A stretch of DNA of 26,806 nucleotides from an uncultured Burkholderiales bacterium (GCA_903845315.1 CAIMWY010000023.1:1-26806), one strand, 5' to 3'. Shown: positions 16,860 through 24,277, counted from the stretch's first letter. Numbers and translations: made by a program. The notes: generated from the sequence alone by a model not told the origin.

Positions 16860-17369
16860 TTAAGCCCCTTGGCGAATTTTGTGTACCAAGGCCGTGGTTG
16901 AGTAGCCGTCAACAAATGGAATCGCTAGGGCCTGCCCACCGTATGACAGAACCACTTGGGTCTCGGCCAGCTTGGACATGTCGTAGTCACCGCCTTTGAC
17001 CAAGATGTCTGGGCGCAACGCCATGATGAGCTCAAGCGGCGTGTCTTCGTCAAACCAAGTCACCAAGCTCACCGATTCGAGGGCTGCGATCAACACGGCA
17101 CGATCGGCCTCTGCATTGAGCGGTCGGTCAGGCCCTTTGCCCAGACGGCGCGCCGACGCATCGCTGTTGATCGCAACCACCAAGCTTGCGCCCAATGCGC
17201 GGGCTTGCGCCAAATACGTGGCATGGCCGCGATGCAACACATCGAACACCCCATTGGTGAACACCACTGGCCCCAGCCTCTTGAGATCTGCCACGCGGTC
17301 AGGTGCCTGCGCACGTGACGACAGTTTGTCGAGAAACTTCGCAGGAGCTTGCGCGAGGGTGGATGTCAT
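16860..17369 (-). CDS. rfaE2: D-glycero-beta-D-manno-heptose 1-phosphate adenylyltransferase
   Basis: A 169-residue single-domain nucleotidyltransferase corresponding to the C-terminal half of E. coli HldE (RfaE). It converts heptose-1-phosphate plus ATP to ADP-heptose for the LPS inner core. The core motif VVFTNGVFDVLHRGHATYL (35-53) includes the HxGH signature (His46, His49). Later segments GPDRPLNAEADRA and PDILVKGGDYD are typical of the family. The kinase half (RfaE1) is not in this window; separate genes are usual in Burkholderiales. The start lies 10 bases after the litR stop on the same strand, without an evident Shine-Dalgarno, suggesting co-transcription with and possibly coupling to litR. 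It is convergent with glnE across a 57-bp gap lacking a convincing terminator. Confidence 0.94.
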   Translation of the reverse strand: MTSTLAQAPAKFLDKLSSRAQAPDRVADLKRLGPVVFTNGVFDVLHRGHATYLAQARALGASLVVAINSDASARRLGKGPDRPLNAEADRAVLIAALESVSLVTWFDEDTPLELIMALRPDILVKGGDYDMSKLAETQVVLSYGGQALAIPFVDGYSTTALVHKIRQGA

Positions 17370-17379
17370 GCACGAAATT

Positions 17380-18324
17380 TTAGGCGGCCTGCGCGCTGCG
17401 CCAACGCTTGACCTCAGCGGTGATGTGATCTAAGCCCCGCAACACCACCAGGCCGCTTTGGGCACAACGCTTCAAGGCGGCGTTGTTTCCGCCCACCCAT
17501 ATTTCTACAGCGGGGGGCAATAGCTGGCGCAGTTCGGTCAATCCACCCACGACATGCTTGGGTTTCATGCTGACACTGAAACTCAACGCCACCACCTGAA
17601 TGGCATGAGCTTGGGCCGCATTGACGATGTCCGTTAAGGGGGTTTGCGTGCCCAGCGATACCGAGCGCGCGCCTTGAAGCGCGAGCATGGATTCGGCCAT
17701 CAACAGCCCCAAGCCATGGGCTTCTTGCGGGAAAGTGGTCAACAACACACGCGGCGTGGCGAGTGTGCTGGTTTCGGTCAAGTGATCGATGGCTTGGCGC
17801 AACAAGGCCGCGACGCAGGTGCTGAAGATGTGCTCTTCAAACACCTGCAGCTCCCCCCGCATCCAGGCATCGCCAACGGCCGCCGTCAGCGGTGCCACCA
17901 CATGGGCCACAAACTGTTTCAAACCTTGGTTGGCCAAGGCCTGCTTGAGTTGCTGGCGCAGTCCTTCTGAATCGTGACTGCGCAACAAGGTCACGTAGTG
18001 CGCCACCGCCACTTTGCGCGCGTCATGGCCCATCCCAATGGGTGTCGGCGCGCCCTCCAAAGCGTCGCTCATTTGCTGGAGTTCTTGCACCGTCAAGCCC
18101 ACGATGCGCCCTGGGCGATGCCCGTGGTCCATCAAGCGCTTGATGACGCGTAATTTCTCCACTTGCGCCCTGGGGTAGCAGCGCTCATCATTGGCGTCGC
18201 GCCCAGGGGCTGGAAAGCCATAGCGCCGCTCCCATACGCGCAGCGTGTCTTTGCCCAAGCCCGTGTCGCGTTCAACAGCGGCAATGGGCAGTTCGAACGT
18301 CTGTGCGTCAAGACCAAGATTCAC
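17380..18324 (-). CDS. litR: MerR-family regulator with cobalamin-binding domain (LitR/CarH class)
   Basis: A 314-residue transcriptional regulator. The N-terminal MerR helix-turn-helix (about 11-80) contains TGLGKDTLRVWERRYGFPAP. A helical cap domain follows with Trp154, nine residues, then Glu164-His165, the exact Wx9EH signature of CarH/LitR proteins that shields adenosylcobalamin. The Rossmann-type B12 domain has EAHGLG (201-206), equivalent to DxHxxG, with His203 as the expected cobalt ligand, then ALSFS (246-250) and VGGN (277-280). In this class adenosylcobalamin binding drives tetramer repression in the dark, and light breaks the Co-C bond and releases DNA. The start is a GTG at 18324; no in-frame ATG offers a better choice. 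It is divergent from the lipid operon, its probable target and neighbour. Confidence 0.9.
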   Translation of the reverse strand: MNLGLDAQTFELPIAAVERDTGLGKDTLRVWERRYGFPAPGRDANDERCYPRAQVEKLRVIKRLMDHGHRPGRIVGLTVQELQQMSDALEGAPTPIGMGHDARKVAVAHYVTLLRSHDSEGLRQQLKQALANQGLKQFVAHVVAPLTAAVGDAWMRGELQVFEEHIFSTCVAALLRQAIDHLTETSTLATPRVLLTTFPQEAHGLGLLMAESMLALQGARSVSLGTQTPLTDIVNAAQAHAIQVVALSFSVSMKPKHVVGGLTELRQLLPPAVEIWVGGNNAALKRCAQSGLVVLRGLDHITAEVKRWRSAQAA

Positions 18325-18361
18325 GATGACTGATATCCGTTGAAGTCAAAAGGGATCTTGA

Positions 18362-18376
18362 TTTGTCATGGACAAA
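18362..18376. promoter_or_regulatory. Perfect inverted repeat in the litR/operon divergent region (candidate operator)
   Basis: TTTGTC (18362-18367) and GACAAA (18371-18376) are perfect inverted arms around ATG. The repeat sits 30 bases before the plus-strand operon start and 37 bases before the litR start, overlapping the candidate -35 of the operon. Position and symmetry fit an operator for the divergent MerR-type regulator. I cannot match it with certainty to a published LitR or CarH site. Confidence 0.45.
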
Positions 18377-18390
18377 ACAAGTGATTTAAC
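18363..18390 (+). promoter_or_regulatory. Candidate promoter of the eight-gene lipid operon
   Basis: TTGTCA (18363-18368, 5 of 6 to the -35 consensus), a 16-base spacer and TTTAAC (18385-18390, 4 of 6 to the -10). The start point would be about 18397, leaving a leader of only about 9 bases before the ATG at 18406. That agrees with the absence of a Shine-Dalgarno there. The inverted repeat 18362-18376 covers its -35 region, so a bound repressor would block polymerase. Confidence 0.4.
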
Positions 18391-18405
18391 CGATGATGTC
18401 TTTGT

Positions 18406-19041
18406 ATGCATCCTAAATTTTTTCTTTTTAGATCTGCTTTGTCTAAGTGGCTGCGCCTGACACCCTGGGTTTGTCTGCTGAGTTTAGCGGTGTTCTGCCC
18501 GCTGTCCAGCCATGCGGCAGACACGCAGCCCGGCGTGCAAGCCCCAACATGCCCGGTCATCCTGCAGCACAACCTATTGCGTTTGCAAGATGAAGCGCCC
18601 CAGGCCCTGTGCCAATACGCGGGTCAAGTGGTGGTGATCGTCAACACGGCCAGTTACTGTGGCTTCACCTCACAGTACAAGGGATTGGAGGCGCTGTATG
18701 CCAAATACAAAGACCGCGGGCTGGTGCTGTTGGGTTTCCCGTCCAACGATTTTTCCCAAGAGCCAGACAGCAATGCCAAGATTGCCGACTTTTGCGAAAA
18801 CACCTTTGGCGTGAAGTTCCCGATGTTCACCAAGACGTCGGTACGCGGCGCTCAAGCCTTGCCCTTGTTCAAACAACTGGCTGAACAAACCGGCACGGCA
18901 CCGCGCTGGAACTTCTACAAATACGTGATCAGCCGCGATGGCCAGCACATCAAAAGCTTCAGCGCCATGACAGGCCCACAAGACAAAAGCTTTGTGGCCG
19001 AAGTGGAAAAGCAATTGGCCGTGAAAGCCAAGGGATCATGA
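18406..19041 (+). CDS. Exported glutathione/thioredoxin peroxidase-like protein
   Basis: A 211-residue member of the glutathione peroxidase family, which reduces H2O2 and organic or lipid hydroperoxides. An N-terminal signal peptide (basic MHPKFFLFRSALSKWLR, hydrophobic core about 20-32, likely cleavage after SSHA near 37) places it in the periplasm. Peroxidatic Cys85 lies in NTASYCGFT, and Trp168-Asn169 in RWNFYKY complete part of the catalytic tetrad. The usual FPCNQF is GFPSNDF here (111-116), so the catalytic Gln is Asp. Cys130 in DFCENTFGVKFPMF aligns with the resolving Cys of thioredoxin-dependent family members, so a thioredoxin-like reductant is more likely than glutathione. It is the first gene of the operon; its TGA overlaps the next ATG (ATGA). 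Confidence 0.9.
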   Translation: MHPKFFLFRSALSKWLRLTPWVCLLSLAVFCPLSSHAADTQPGVQAPTCPVILQHNLLRLQDEAPQALCQYAGQVVVIVNTASYCGFTSQYKGLEALYAKYKDRGLVLLGFPSNDFSQEPDSNAKIADFCENTFGVKFPMFTKTSVRGAQALPLFKQLAEQTGTAPRWNFYKYVISRDGQHIKSFSAMTGPQDKSFVAEVEKQLAVKAKGS

Positions 19042-20321
19042 GTCGGCGCGTCGCCATTGTGGGATCGGGCATCTCGGGCCTGTCGGCGGCGCACCACTTG
19101 TCGGGCCAAGCCAACATCACTTTGTTTGAAGCTGGCGACTATTTTGGCGGCCACACACACACCGTCGACGTGACCTTGCCCACCCCCCAAGGGCCTCAAA
19201 CCCACGGGGTCGACACTGGTTTTTTGGTGTTCAACGAGCGCACCTACCCTGGCTTGATTGGCTTGTTGGACGCGTTACATGTCGAGACGGCCAAGTCCGA
19301 CATGTCGTTTTCGGTGCAAGCACCGCTTGGCAACGGCCACACAACGCTGGAGTGGAATGGCGCCACCCTCAACAGCGTGTTTGCACAACGCCGCAACCTG
19401 TTCAATCCCCGTTTCATCCGCATGTTGCGCGATGTATTGCGCTTCAACACCTTGGCCACAGCTTTGGCCGAGCGCAACCAAGACCAAGAGTTGGCGCAAC
19501 CCCTGCGGAATTTTTTGACCTCGCACGACTTCAGCGACAGTTTTCGCGATTGGTATTTGCTGCCGATGCTGGGTTGTATTTGGAGTTGCCCCACCGATCA
19601 CATGTTGCAATTTCCTGTCGCCACCATGGTGCGCTTTTGCCACAACCACGGACTGATTCAGGTGAACAACCGGCCACAGTGGCACACGGTGCGCGGTGGC
19701 GCCAAACACTATGTCGAAAAGATCACGGCAGGCATCGATGACAAACGCCTGAACACCCCGGTGCAACGCATAGAGCGCGACGCACTCGGTGTCAGCGTTT
19801 TCACCGCATCAGGCCACGAGCGCTTTGATGCGGTGGTGTTGGCCACCCATGCCGATCAATCGCTGGCGCTGTTGGCGGCGCCCACACCACAAGAGCAATG
19901 CGTCTTAGGCGCTGTGCGCTACCACGCCAACCGCGCCGTGTTGCACACCGACGCCGGTGTCATGCCCCGTAAAAAACTGGCTTGGGCGGCGTGGAACTAC
20001 CAACGTGCAGCTCAACACAACATCGAACAAAACCGTGTCTGCCTGCACTATTGGATCAACCAATTGCAGCCGCTACCCTTCTCGCAAGACGTGTTTGTCT
20101 CGCTCAACCCAATTGAGCCGATTGACCCCTCGGAAATTTTGGGCAGCTACGACTATGCGCATCCTGTGTTTGACTTGGGCGCTATCCAGGCACAAACACA
20201 CCTGCACTCAATGCAAGGGGAACAACACGCCTGGTTCGCAGGCGCGTGGATGGGGTATGGCTTTCACGAAGACGGCTTCAAAGCTGGGCGCGATGCCGCC
20301 TTGGGTGTGTTGGCGCGATGA
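19038..20321 (+). CDS. FAD-dependent amine-oxidase-like oxidoreductase (COG2907)
   Basis: A 427-residue flavoprotein of the COG2907 group. The N-terminal dinucleotide-binding fold has VAIVGSGISGLSAAHHL (GxGxxG at 9-14), an acidic Glu31 at the end of strand two, then GDYFGGHTHTV. The stretch GVDTGFLVFNERTYPGL (57-73) is characteristic. The C-terminal AWFAGAWMGYGFHEDGFKAG forms the second FAD contact region, as in phytoene-desaturase-like enzymes. Members are often annotated as cyclopropane fatty acid synthesis-associated proteins because they sit beside DUF1365 and Cfa homologues. The predicted role is oxidation or desaturation of a modified acyl chain, which is an inference. No signal peptide is present, so it acts on the cytoplasmic side. 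It is coupled to both neighbours by 4-bp ATGA overlaps. Confidence 0.9.
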   Translation: MSRRVAIVGSGISGLSAAHHLSGQANITLFEAGDYFGGHTHTVDVTLPTPQGPQTHGVDTGFLVFNERTYPGLIGLLDALHVETAKSDMSFSVQAPLGNGHTTLEWNGATLNSVFAQRRNLFNPRFIRMLRDVLRFNTLATALAERNQDQELAQPLRNFLTSHDFSDSFRDWYLLPMLGCIWSCPTDHMLQFPVATMVRFCHNHGLIQVNNRPQWHTVRGGAKHYVEKITAGIDDKRLNTPVQRIERDALGVSVFTASGHERFDAVVLATHADQSLALLAAPTPQEQCVLGAVRYHANRAVLHTDAGVMPRKKLAWAAWNYQRAAQHNIEQNRVCLHYWINQLQPLPFSQDVFVSLNPIEPIDPSEILGSYDYAHPVFDLGAIQAQTHLHSMQGEQHAWFAGAWMGYGFHEDGFKAGRDAALGVLAR

Positions 20322-21103
20322 CCCCAAAAACATCCGAGTCCATGCGCGACGCCCAGCCTTTGCTGGGTTTGGGTCAGGTGCGTCATACGCGCTTACGTCC
20401 CACACGCCATGCGTTTGACTACGCCACGTATTTTTTACTGCTGCCCATGCGCAGCCTCGCCACTGGTGCACCGACTGAGTTGGCGATCAACCGCTCGGGA
20501 CTGATGAGTTTTCACGACGTCGACCACGGCGACGGACGCAGCGCCGCACAAGGCGGCGCCCTGGCATGGCTGGATGAGCTGCTGAAACAAGAAGGCATCT
20601 CCGACGCCACCGGCGAGGTTTGGCTGCACTGCTACCCCAGAGTGCTGGGCTACACCTTCAAACCCGTAAGTTTTTGGTATTGCCATGCAGCAGAGGGCGG
20701 CTTGCGCGCCATCGTGGTGGAAGTGAACAACACCTTTGGCGAACGCCACTGCTACTTACTCGACCAACCCCGCTGGGGGCAAGAACTGGCCGCCCGCAAG
20801 GTGTTTCATGTGTCGCCGTTTTGCGCCATCGAAGGCCGCTACCGTTTTCGCTTCATGCGCACCGATGCCCGCACTGTGGCGCGGGTTGAGCACGATGACG
20901 ACCAAGGCCCGCTGATTCAAACCAGTGTGAGCGGCGTATTGGTGCCCGCCACCCGTGCTGCGCAATTGAGCGCCTTGTGGCGCTTTCCCTTGATGACGCT
21001 GATGGTGATGGCTCGCATCCACTGGCAGGCTTTCCAGCTCTGGCGCAAGCGCTTGCGCTATGTCACCAAACCCAACCCTCCGCCAAATTTTGTGACCCGT
21101 TGA
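20318..21103 (+). CDS. DUF1365 domain-containing protein
   Basis: A 261-residue DUF1365 protein. Diagnostic segments are VRHTRLRPTRHAFDYATYF (21-39), HCYPRVLGYTFKPVSFWYC (104-122) and EVNNTFGERHCYLL (135-148). The family has no settled biochemical activity, but it regularly accompanies the COG2907 flavoprotein and a Cfa homologue in light- or singlet-oxygen-regulated loci, and is thought to help modify fatty acids. Its many conserved His, Tyr and Trp residues suggest a metal or lipid site. A possible C-terminal amphipathic or membrane-associating stretch lies around LMTLMVMARIHWQAF. I start it at 20318 because that ATG overlaps the previous TGA and gives the normal family N-terminus. The cfa homologue follows 3 bases later. 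Confidence 0.92.
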   Translation: MTPKTSESMRDAQPLLGLGQVRHTRLRPTRHAFDYATYFLLLPMRSLATGAPTELAINRSGLMSFHDVDHGDGRSAAQGGALAWLDELLKQEGISDATGEVWLHCYPRVLGYTFKPVSFWYCHAAEGGLRAIVVEVNNTFGERHCYLLDQPRWGQELAARKVFHVSPFCAIEGRYRFRFMRTDARTVARVEHDDDQGPLIQTSVSGVLVPATRAAQLSALWRFPLMTLMVMARIHWQAFQLWRKRLRYVTKPNPPPNFVTR

Positions 21104-21106
21104 CCG

Positions 21107-22363
21107 ATGCCCCGTAGCACCATGAACACCTCCACCTCCTCTTTGCAGGCATCCGCACCGCCACTGGCGCGTGACATGCCGGCCAGCGCGCGCCGCGTTG
21201 TGAACTTGCTGCAAAAACTGCGTCACGGCAGCTTGAGCGTGATGTGGCCCAACGGCAGCACCACGCAGTTTGGCCAGCACGACGATGCCCGTCCCAGCTT
21301 GCACGCGCACTTGCATTTGCACAACTGGAAGCCTCTGAGTGAGGCCATCAAGTCCGGCGATATTGGCTTTGCCGAGGGCTACATCGCCGGCGACTGGAGC
21401 ACGCCCCACCTGCCAGAGTTGCTGCAACTCTTGGTGGCCAATCGGCGCGAGATGGAAGACCTGATCTACGGCCACTGGTTGGGCCGCTTGGTGTATCGCG
21501 TGCGGCATTTGCTCCACCGCAATACGCGGCGCAACAGCGTCAAAAATATCCATGCCCATTACGACTTGGGCAACGCGTTCTACCAGCTGTGGCTCGACCC
21601 CACGATGAACTACTCGTCGGCTTGGTTTGGCGAGGACCGCAGCCAAGATTTGTCGCAGGCGCAAAACGCCAAAGTGCACCGCGCCTTGTGCATGGTCGGC
21701 GTCAAGCCCGGCGACCGGGTGATGGAGATTGGTTGTGGCTGGGGCGCCTTGGCCGAGATGGGTGGGCTGGAGTTTGGCGCCCGCATGCACGGCGTGACCT
21801 TGAGTCATGAACAACTGGCCTACGCCCAAGCGCGCATGCAACGCGCAGGACTGGCCGCCAGCAGCGACCTTCGCCTGCAAGACTACCGCGACATCGACGA
21901 CGGCCCTTATGACGCGATTTGCTCCATCGAGATGCTTGAAGCCGTCGGCCAAGAATATTGGCCCACCTACTTTGACACGGTGCAGCGTTTGCTCAAAACC
22001 GGTGGCAAGGCGTGCATTCAAACCATCGTGATCGACGATGCGCTGTTTGAGCGCTATGTCACAAGCACCGACTTCATTCAGCAATACATTTTCCCCGGGG
22101 GCTGCTTGCCGTGTCCGCGCGAGTTCCGTGCCCAAGCGGCCACAGCGGGCTTGCGCATCGTGGATGAAATGACCTTTGGTTTGGACTATGCCGAAACACT
22201 GCGTCGCTGGCGCCACGACTTCTTGGCCGACAAGCCCCGCGTGCTGGCCTTGGGCTTTGACGAGCGGTTTGTGCGCATTTGGGATTTCTACCTGGCCTAT
22301 TGCGAGGCCGCGTTTGAGCAAGCCAACATCGACGTGGTGCAGTTCACGCTGGAAAAGCTGTGA
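21107..22363 (+). CDS. Cyclopropane-fatty-acyl-phospholipid synthase family methyltransferase
   Basis: A 418-residue SAM-dependent methyltransferase acting on unsaturated acyl chains of intact phospholipids. The N-terminal domain (about 30-140) leads to HAHYDLGNAFYQLWLDPTM (149-167). The SAM loop is VMEIGCGWGALAEM (205-218), followed by GVTLSHEQ. Two active-site positions differ from E. coli Cfa: YSCAYW reads YSSAWF (Ser171 for the Cys) and FEHVG reads LEAVG (Ala279 for the bicarbonate-ligand His). Tyr361 in FGLDYAETL and Cys399 in YLAYCEAAF are kept. This pattern belongs to the Cfa-like subgroup found beside DUF1365/COG2907 genes, so the product may be a methyl-branched rather than a cyclopropane chain. 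The start is the ATG at 21107; 21122 is an in-frame alternative. The stop overlaps the next ATG. Confidence 0.92.
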   Translation: MPRSTMNTSTSSLQASAPPLARDMPASARRVVNLLQKLRHGSLSVMWPNGSTTQFGQHDDARPSLHAHLHLHNWKPLSEAIKSGDIGFAEGYIAGDWSTPHLPELLQLLVANRREMEDLIYGHWLGRLVYRVRHLLHRNTRRNSVKNIHAHYDLGNAFYQLWLDPTMNYSSAWFGEDRSQDLSQAQNAKVHRALCMVGVKPGDRVMEIGCGWGALAEMGGLEFGARMHGVTLSHEQLAYAQARMQRAGLAASSDLRLQDYRDIDDGPYDAICSIEMLEAVGQEYWPTYFDTVQRLLKTGGKACIQTIVIDDALFERYVTSTDFIQQYIFPGGCLPCPREFRAQAATAGLRIVDEMTFGLDYAETLRRWRHDFLADKPRVLALGFDERFVRIWDFYLAYCEAAFEQANIDVVQFTLEKL

Positions 22364-22935
22364 TGCAGCGCCGGCACTGGCTCATCACCGCAGTGCCTCT
22401 GGTGTGCGCCTGGTCTGCACAGGCCCAAGACAGCCCTGCGGGGAAAGAGTGGATTGCGCAAGCTTTGCCACGTCTGCGCCCCCTGCTGGGCAACCCCAGA
22501 CTGGTGGGTGAACACCGCTTTACCTACTGGGGCTTTGACGTGTACCACGCCAGTCTGTGGGCCAGCAGCGCGGCGTTTGCACCCACCGACTGGGCAACGC
22601 AGCGCTTGGTGCTGGAGTTGCGTTATTTGCGCGACTTTCAAGGCCGCGACATTGCGCAGCGTTCCATCACCGAGATGCACAGCCAGCGCGCACTGAGCCC
22701 CGAGCAATCCGCGGCCTGGCTAGACAGCTTGCAAGCGTTGCTGCCCAATGTGCGCAGTGGAGAGACCCTCACCGGGGTGTATGTGCCCGAGTCGGGCGCT
22801 CAGTTTTTGCACCAAGGCAAACCGGTGGGTGACATTCGCGAGGCCGAATTTGCACGCCGCTTCTTTGGCATTTGGCTCTCACCACAAACCTCGCAACCTC
22901 AGTTGCGCCAACAGCTGTTGGCAGGCGCTGCATAA
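22363..22935 (+). CDS. Exported chalcone-isomerase-like protein
   Basis: A 190-residue protein resembling the bacterial chalcone isomerase-like family (PF16036-type). These share the chalcone isomerase fold but probably bind fatty acids rather than isomerise flavonoids. A signal peptide (MQRRHWLITAVPLVCAWSAQ, cleavage after about residue 21, AQA) sends it to the periplasm. The mature part has RLVGEHRFTYWGFDVYHASLW (about 46-66; landmark only), then LELRYLRDFQGRDIAQRSITEM and GVYVPESGAQFLHQGK, all typical. The length fits the family. The ATG at 22363 overlaps the cfa stop by one base (TGATG), so translation is coupled. A role in binding or shuttling acyl chains is inference from fold and context. 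Assigned by pattern, moderately sure. Confidence 0.82.
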   Translation: MQRRHWLITAVPLVCAWSAQAQDSPAGKEWIAQALPRLRPLLGNPRLVGEHRFTYWGFDVYHASLWASSAAFAPTDWATQRLVLELRYLRDFQGRDIAQRSITEMHSQRALSPEQSAAWLDSLQALLPNVRSGETLTGVYVPESGAQFLHQGKPVGDIREAEFARRFFGIWLSPQTSQPQLRQQLLAGAA

Positions 22936-22946
22936 GGAGAACACAC

Positions 22947-23495
22947 ATGATGAACCGACGACACCTGCTGCTCACAGGCGCGGCCTCGCTAGGCGCTGTG
23001 GCGGGCATGAGCGGCTGCGCCAGTCCCAGCGTGGACGACTATGCCAACGAGCGCCCGCTGCTGGACCTGCGCCAGTACTTCAACGGCACCGTCGATGCCT
23101 GGGGCGTCTTCACCGACCGCAACGGCAAGGTGGTGAAACGCTTCACGGTGGTGATGAACTGCCAGTGGCAAGGCGACAGCGGCGTGTTGGACGAAGACTT
23201 TGTGTATGCCGACGGCACCCGCGACAAACGCATTTGGCGTTTGCAGCACTTGGGCAACGGCGCCTACAGCGGCACCGCAGGCGATGTGGTGGGCACGGCC
23301 CAAGGTCAAACCCGTGGCAACAGCTTTCGCTGGGGCTACACCTTGGCGCTGCCGGTCGATGGTCAGGTCTGGAACGTGCAGATGGACGATTGGATGTACC
23401 TGATGAACCCACAGGTCATGCTCAACAAAGCACGCATGACCAAGTGGGGCATCCACCTGGGCGATGTGACCCTGTCGTTCCAACGGCGCGCCTGA
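22947..23495 (+). CDS. DUF3833 family lipoprotein
   Basis: A 182-residue protein of the DUF3833 type. The N-terminus MMNRRHLLLTGAASLGAVAG combines a twin-arginine-like pair with a hydrophobic core and ends in MSGC, a likely lipobox with Cys24, so it is probably a membrane-anchored periplasmic lipoprotein. The body is a beta-rich lipocalin-like sequence: LLDLRQYFNGTVDAWGVF, then RFTVVMNCQWQGDSGVLDEDF, KRIWRLQHLGNGAYSGTAGD and WGYTLALPVDGQVW, with the terminal WMYLMNPQVMLNKA typical of the family. It has the best ribosome-binding site in the operon (AAGGAGA, 7 bases before the ATG) after an 11-bp gap. Function is unknown; the fold suggests binding of a hydrophobic ligand. DUF3833 genes commonly lie in LitR/Cfa neighbourhoods. 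Confidence 0.87.
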   Translation: MMNRRHLLLTGAASLGAVAGMSGCASPSVDDYANERPLLDLRQYFNGTVDAWGVFTDRNGKVVKRFTVVMNCQWQGDSGVLDEDFVYADGTRDKRIWRLQHLGNGAYSGTAGDVVGTAQGQTRGNSFRWGYTLALPVDGQVWNVQMDDWMYLMNPQVMLNKARMTKWGIHLGDVTLSFQRRA

Positions 23496-23496
23496 C

Positions 23497-24270
23497 ATGC
23501 GGCCCATGAACCCACCCATCCCCCAATGGTCAGGCCGCAGTGTGTGGCTGATCGGGGCGTCCAGCGGCATTGGCTTGGCCACCGCGCAAGCGCTGCATGC
23601 GGCGGGCGCACGCGTGGTGGTGTCAGCGCGCCAAGGCGAGTTGTTGGCAGCGTTTGTTCAAGCGCACGCGGGCGCCCATGCCTTTGCCTTGGATGTGACC
23701 GACGCCCAAGCCATGCGCCACGTGGCCGAGCAAGTGCAGGCGCTGCAAGGGCTGGATGTGGTGGTGTATTGCGCCGGCTACTACAAGGCGGTGCGCGCCA
23801 CCGCTTATTCGCTGCCCGAGATGCTGCAGCACCAAGCGGTGAACTACACCGGCGCACTGCACATGCTCGACGCCGTATTGCCGCACTTGTTGCAACAAGG
23901 CCAGGGCCACCTGAGCTTGATCTCCAGCGTGGCAGGGTTCCGAGGCTTGCCACAAAGCCTGGCCTATGGCCCCACCAAAGCGGCCTTGATTCACCTGGCC
24001 GAGGCCCTGTACATGGACCTTGCCTGCGAAGGCATTGGTGTGAGCGTGGTCAACCCGGGTTTTGTGGCCACGCCCCTGACCGCACAGAACACCTTCGCCA
24101 TGCCCGCCTTGATCAGCCCCGAAGAGGCGGCACAGGCCATGTTGCAAGGTTGGGCACGCGGACTGTTTGAAATTCATTTCCCCAAGCGCTTCACGCGCTG
24201 GCTCAAGCTGTTGCGCCTGTTGCCTTACCGCTGGTACTTTGCCATCGTGCACCGCGCCACGGGCATGTGA
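23497..24270 (+). CDS. Short-chain dehydrogenase/reductase
   Basis: A 257-residue classical SDR using NAD(P)(H). The cofactor loop is GASSGIG (20-26). CAG (92-94) replaces the usual NNAG. The catalytic set is Asn116, Ser144 in LISSVAG, Tyr157 and Lys161 in YGPTK. The C-terminus has a basic amphipathic tail (FPKRFTRWLKLLRLLPYRW) that may bind the membrane, which suits a lipid substrate. The start at 23497 lies one base after the DUF3833 stop; an in-frame ATG at 23506 is also possible. An SDR is a standard companion of Cfa/DUF1365 loci, so it may reduce or oxidise a modified fatty acid or aldehyde; the substrate is unknown. Confidence 0.92.
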   Translation: MRPMNPPIPQWSGRSVWLIGASSGIGLATAQALHAAGARVVVSARQGELLAAFVQAHAGAHAFALDVTDAQAMRHVAEQVQALQGLDVVVYCAGYYKAVRATAYSLPEMLQHQAVNYTGALHMLDAVLPHLLQQGQGHLSLISSVAGFRGLPQSLAYGPTKAALIHLAEALYMDLACEGIGVSVVNPGFVATPLTAQNTFAMPALISPEEAAQAMLQGWARGLFEIHFPKRFTRWLKLLRLLPYRWYFAIVHRATGM

Positions 24271-24277
24271 GGCCTTC

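Noticed and set aside
17380..18324. Assignment of the regulator as a class II (non-B12) LitR or a plain MerR protein
   Set aside because: Both the Wx9EH and ExHxxG signatures are intact, which favours the cobalamin-binding class.
18325..18405. ECF sigma (RpoE/ChrR-like) promoter for the lipid operon, by analogy with alphaproteobacterial singlet-oxygen regulons
   Set aside because: I found no TGATCC-type -35 with a suitable -10 on the plus strand, and no rpoE/chrR genes are in the window.
20756..22321. 521-codon minus-strand open frame opposite the DUF1365 and cfa genes
   Set aside because: It spans two well-supported genes in antisense, has shadow-like composition and shows no known motif.
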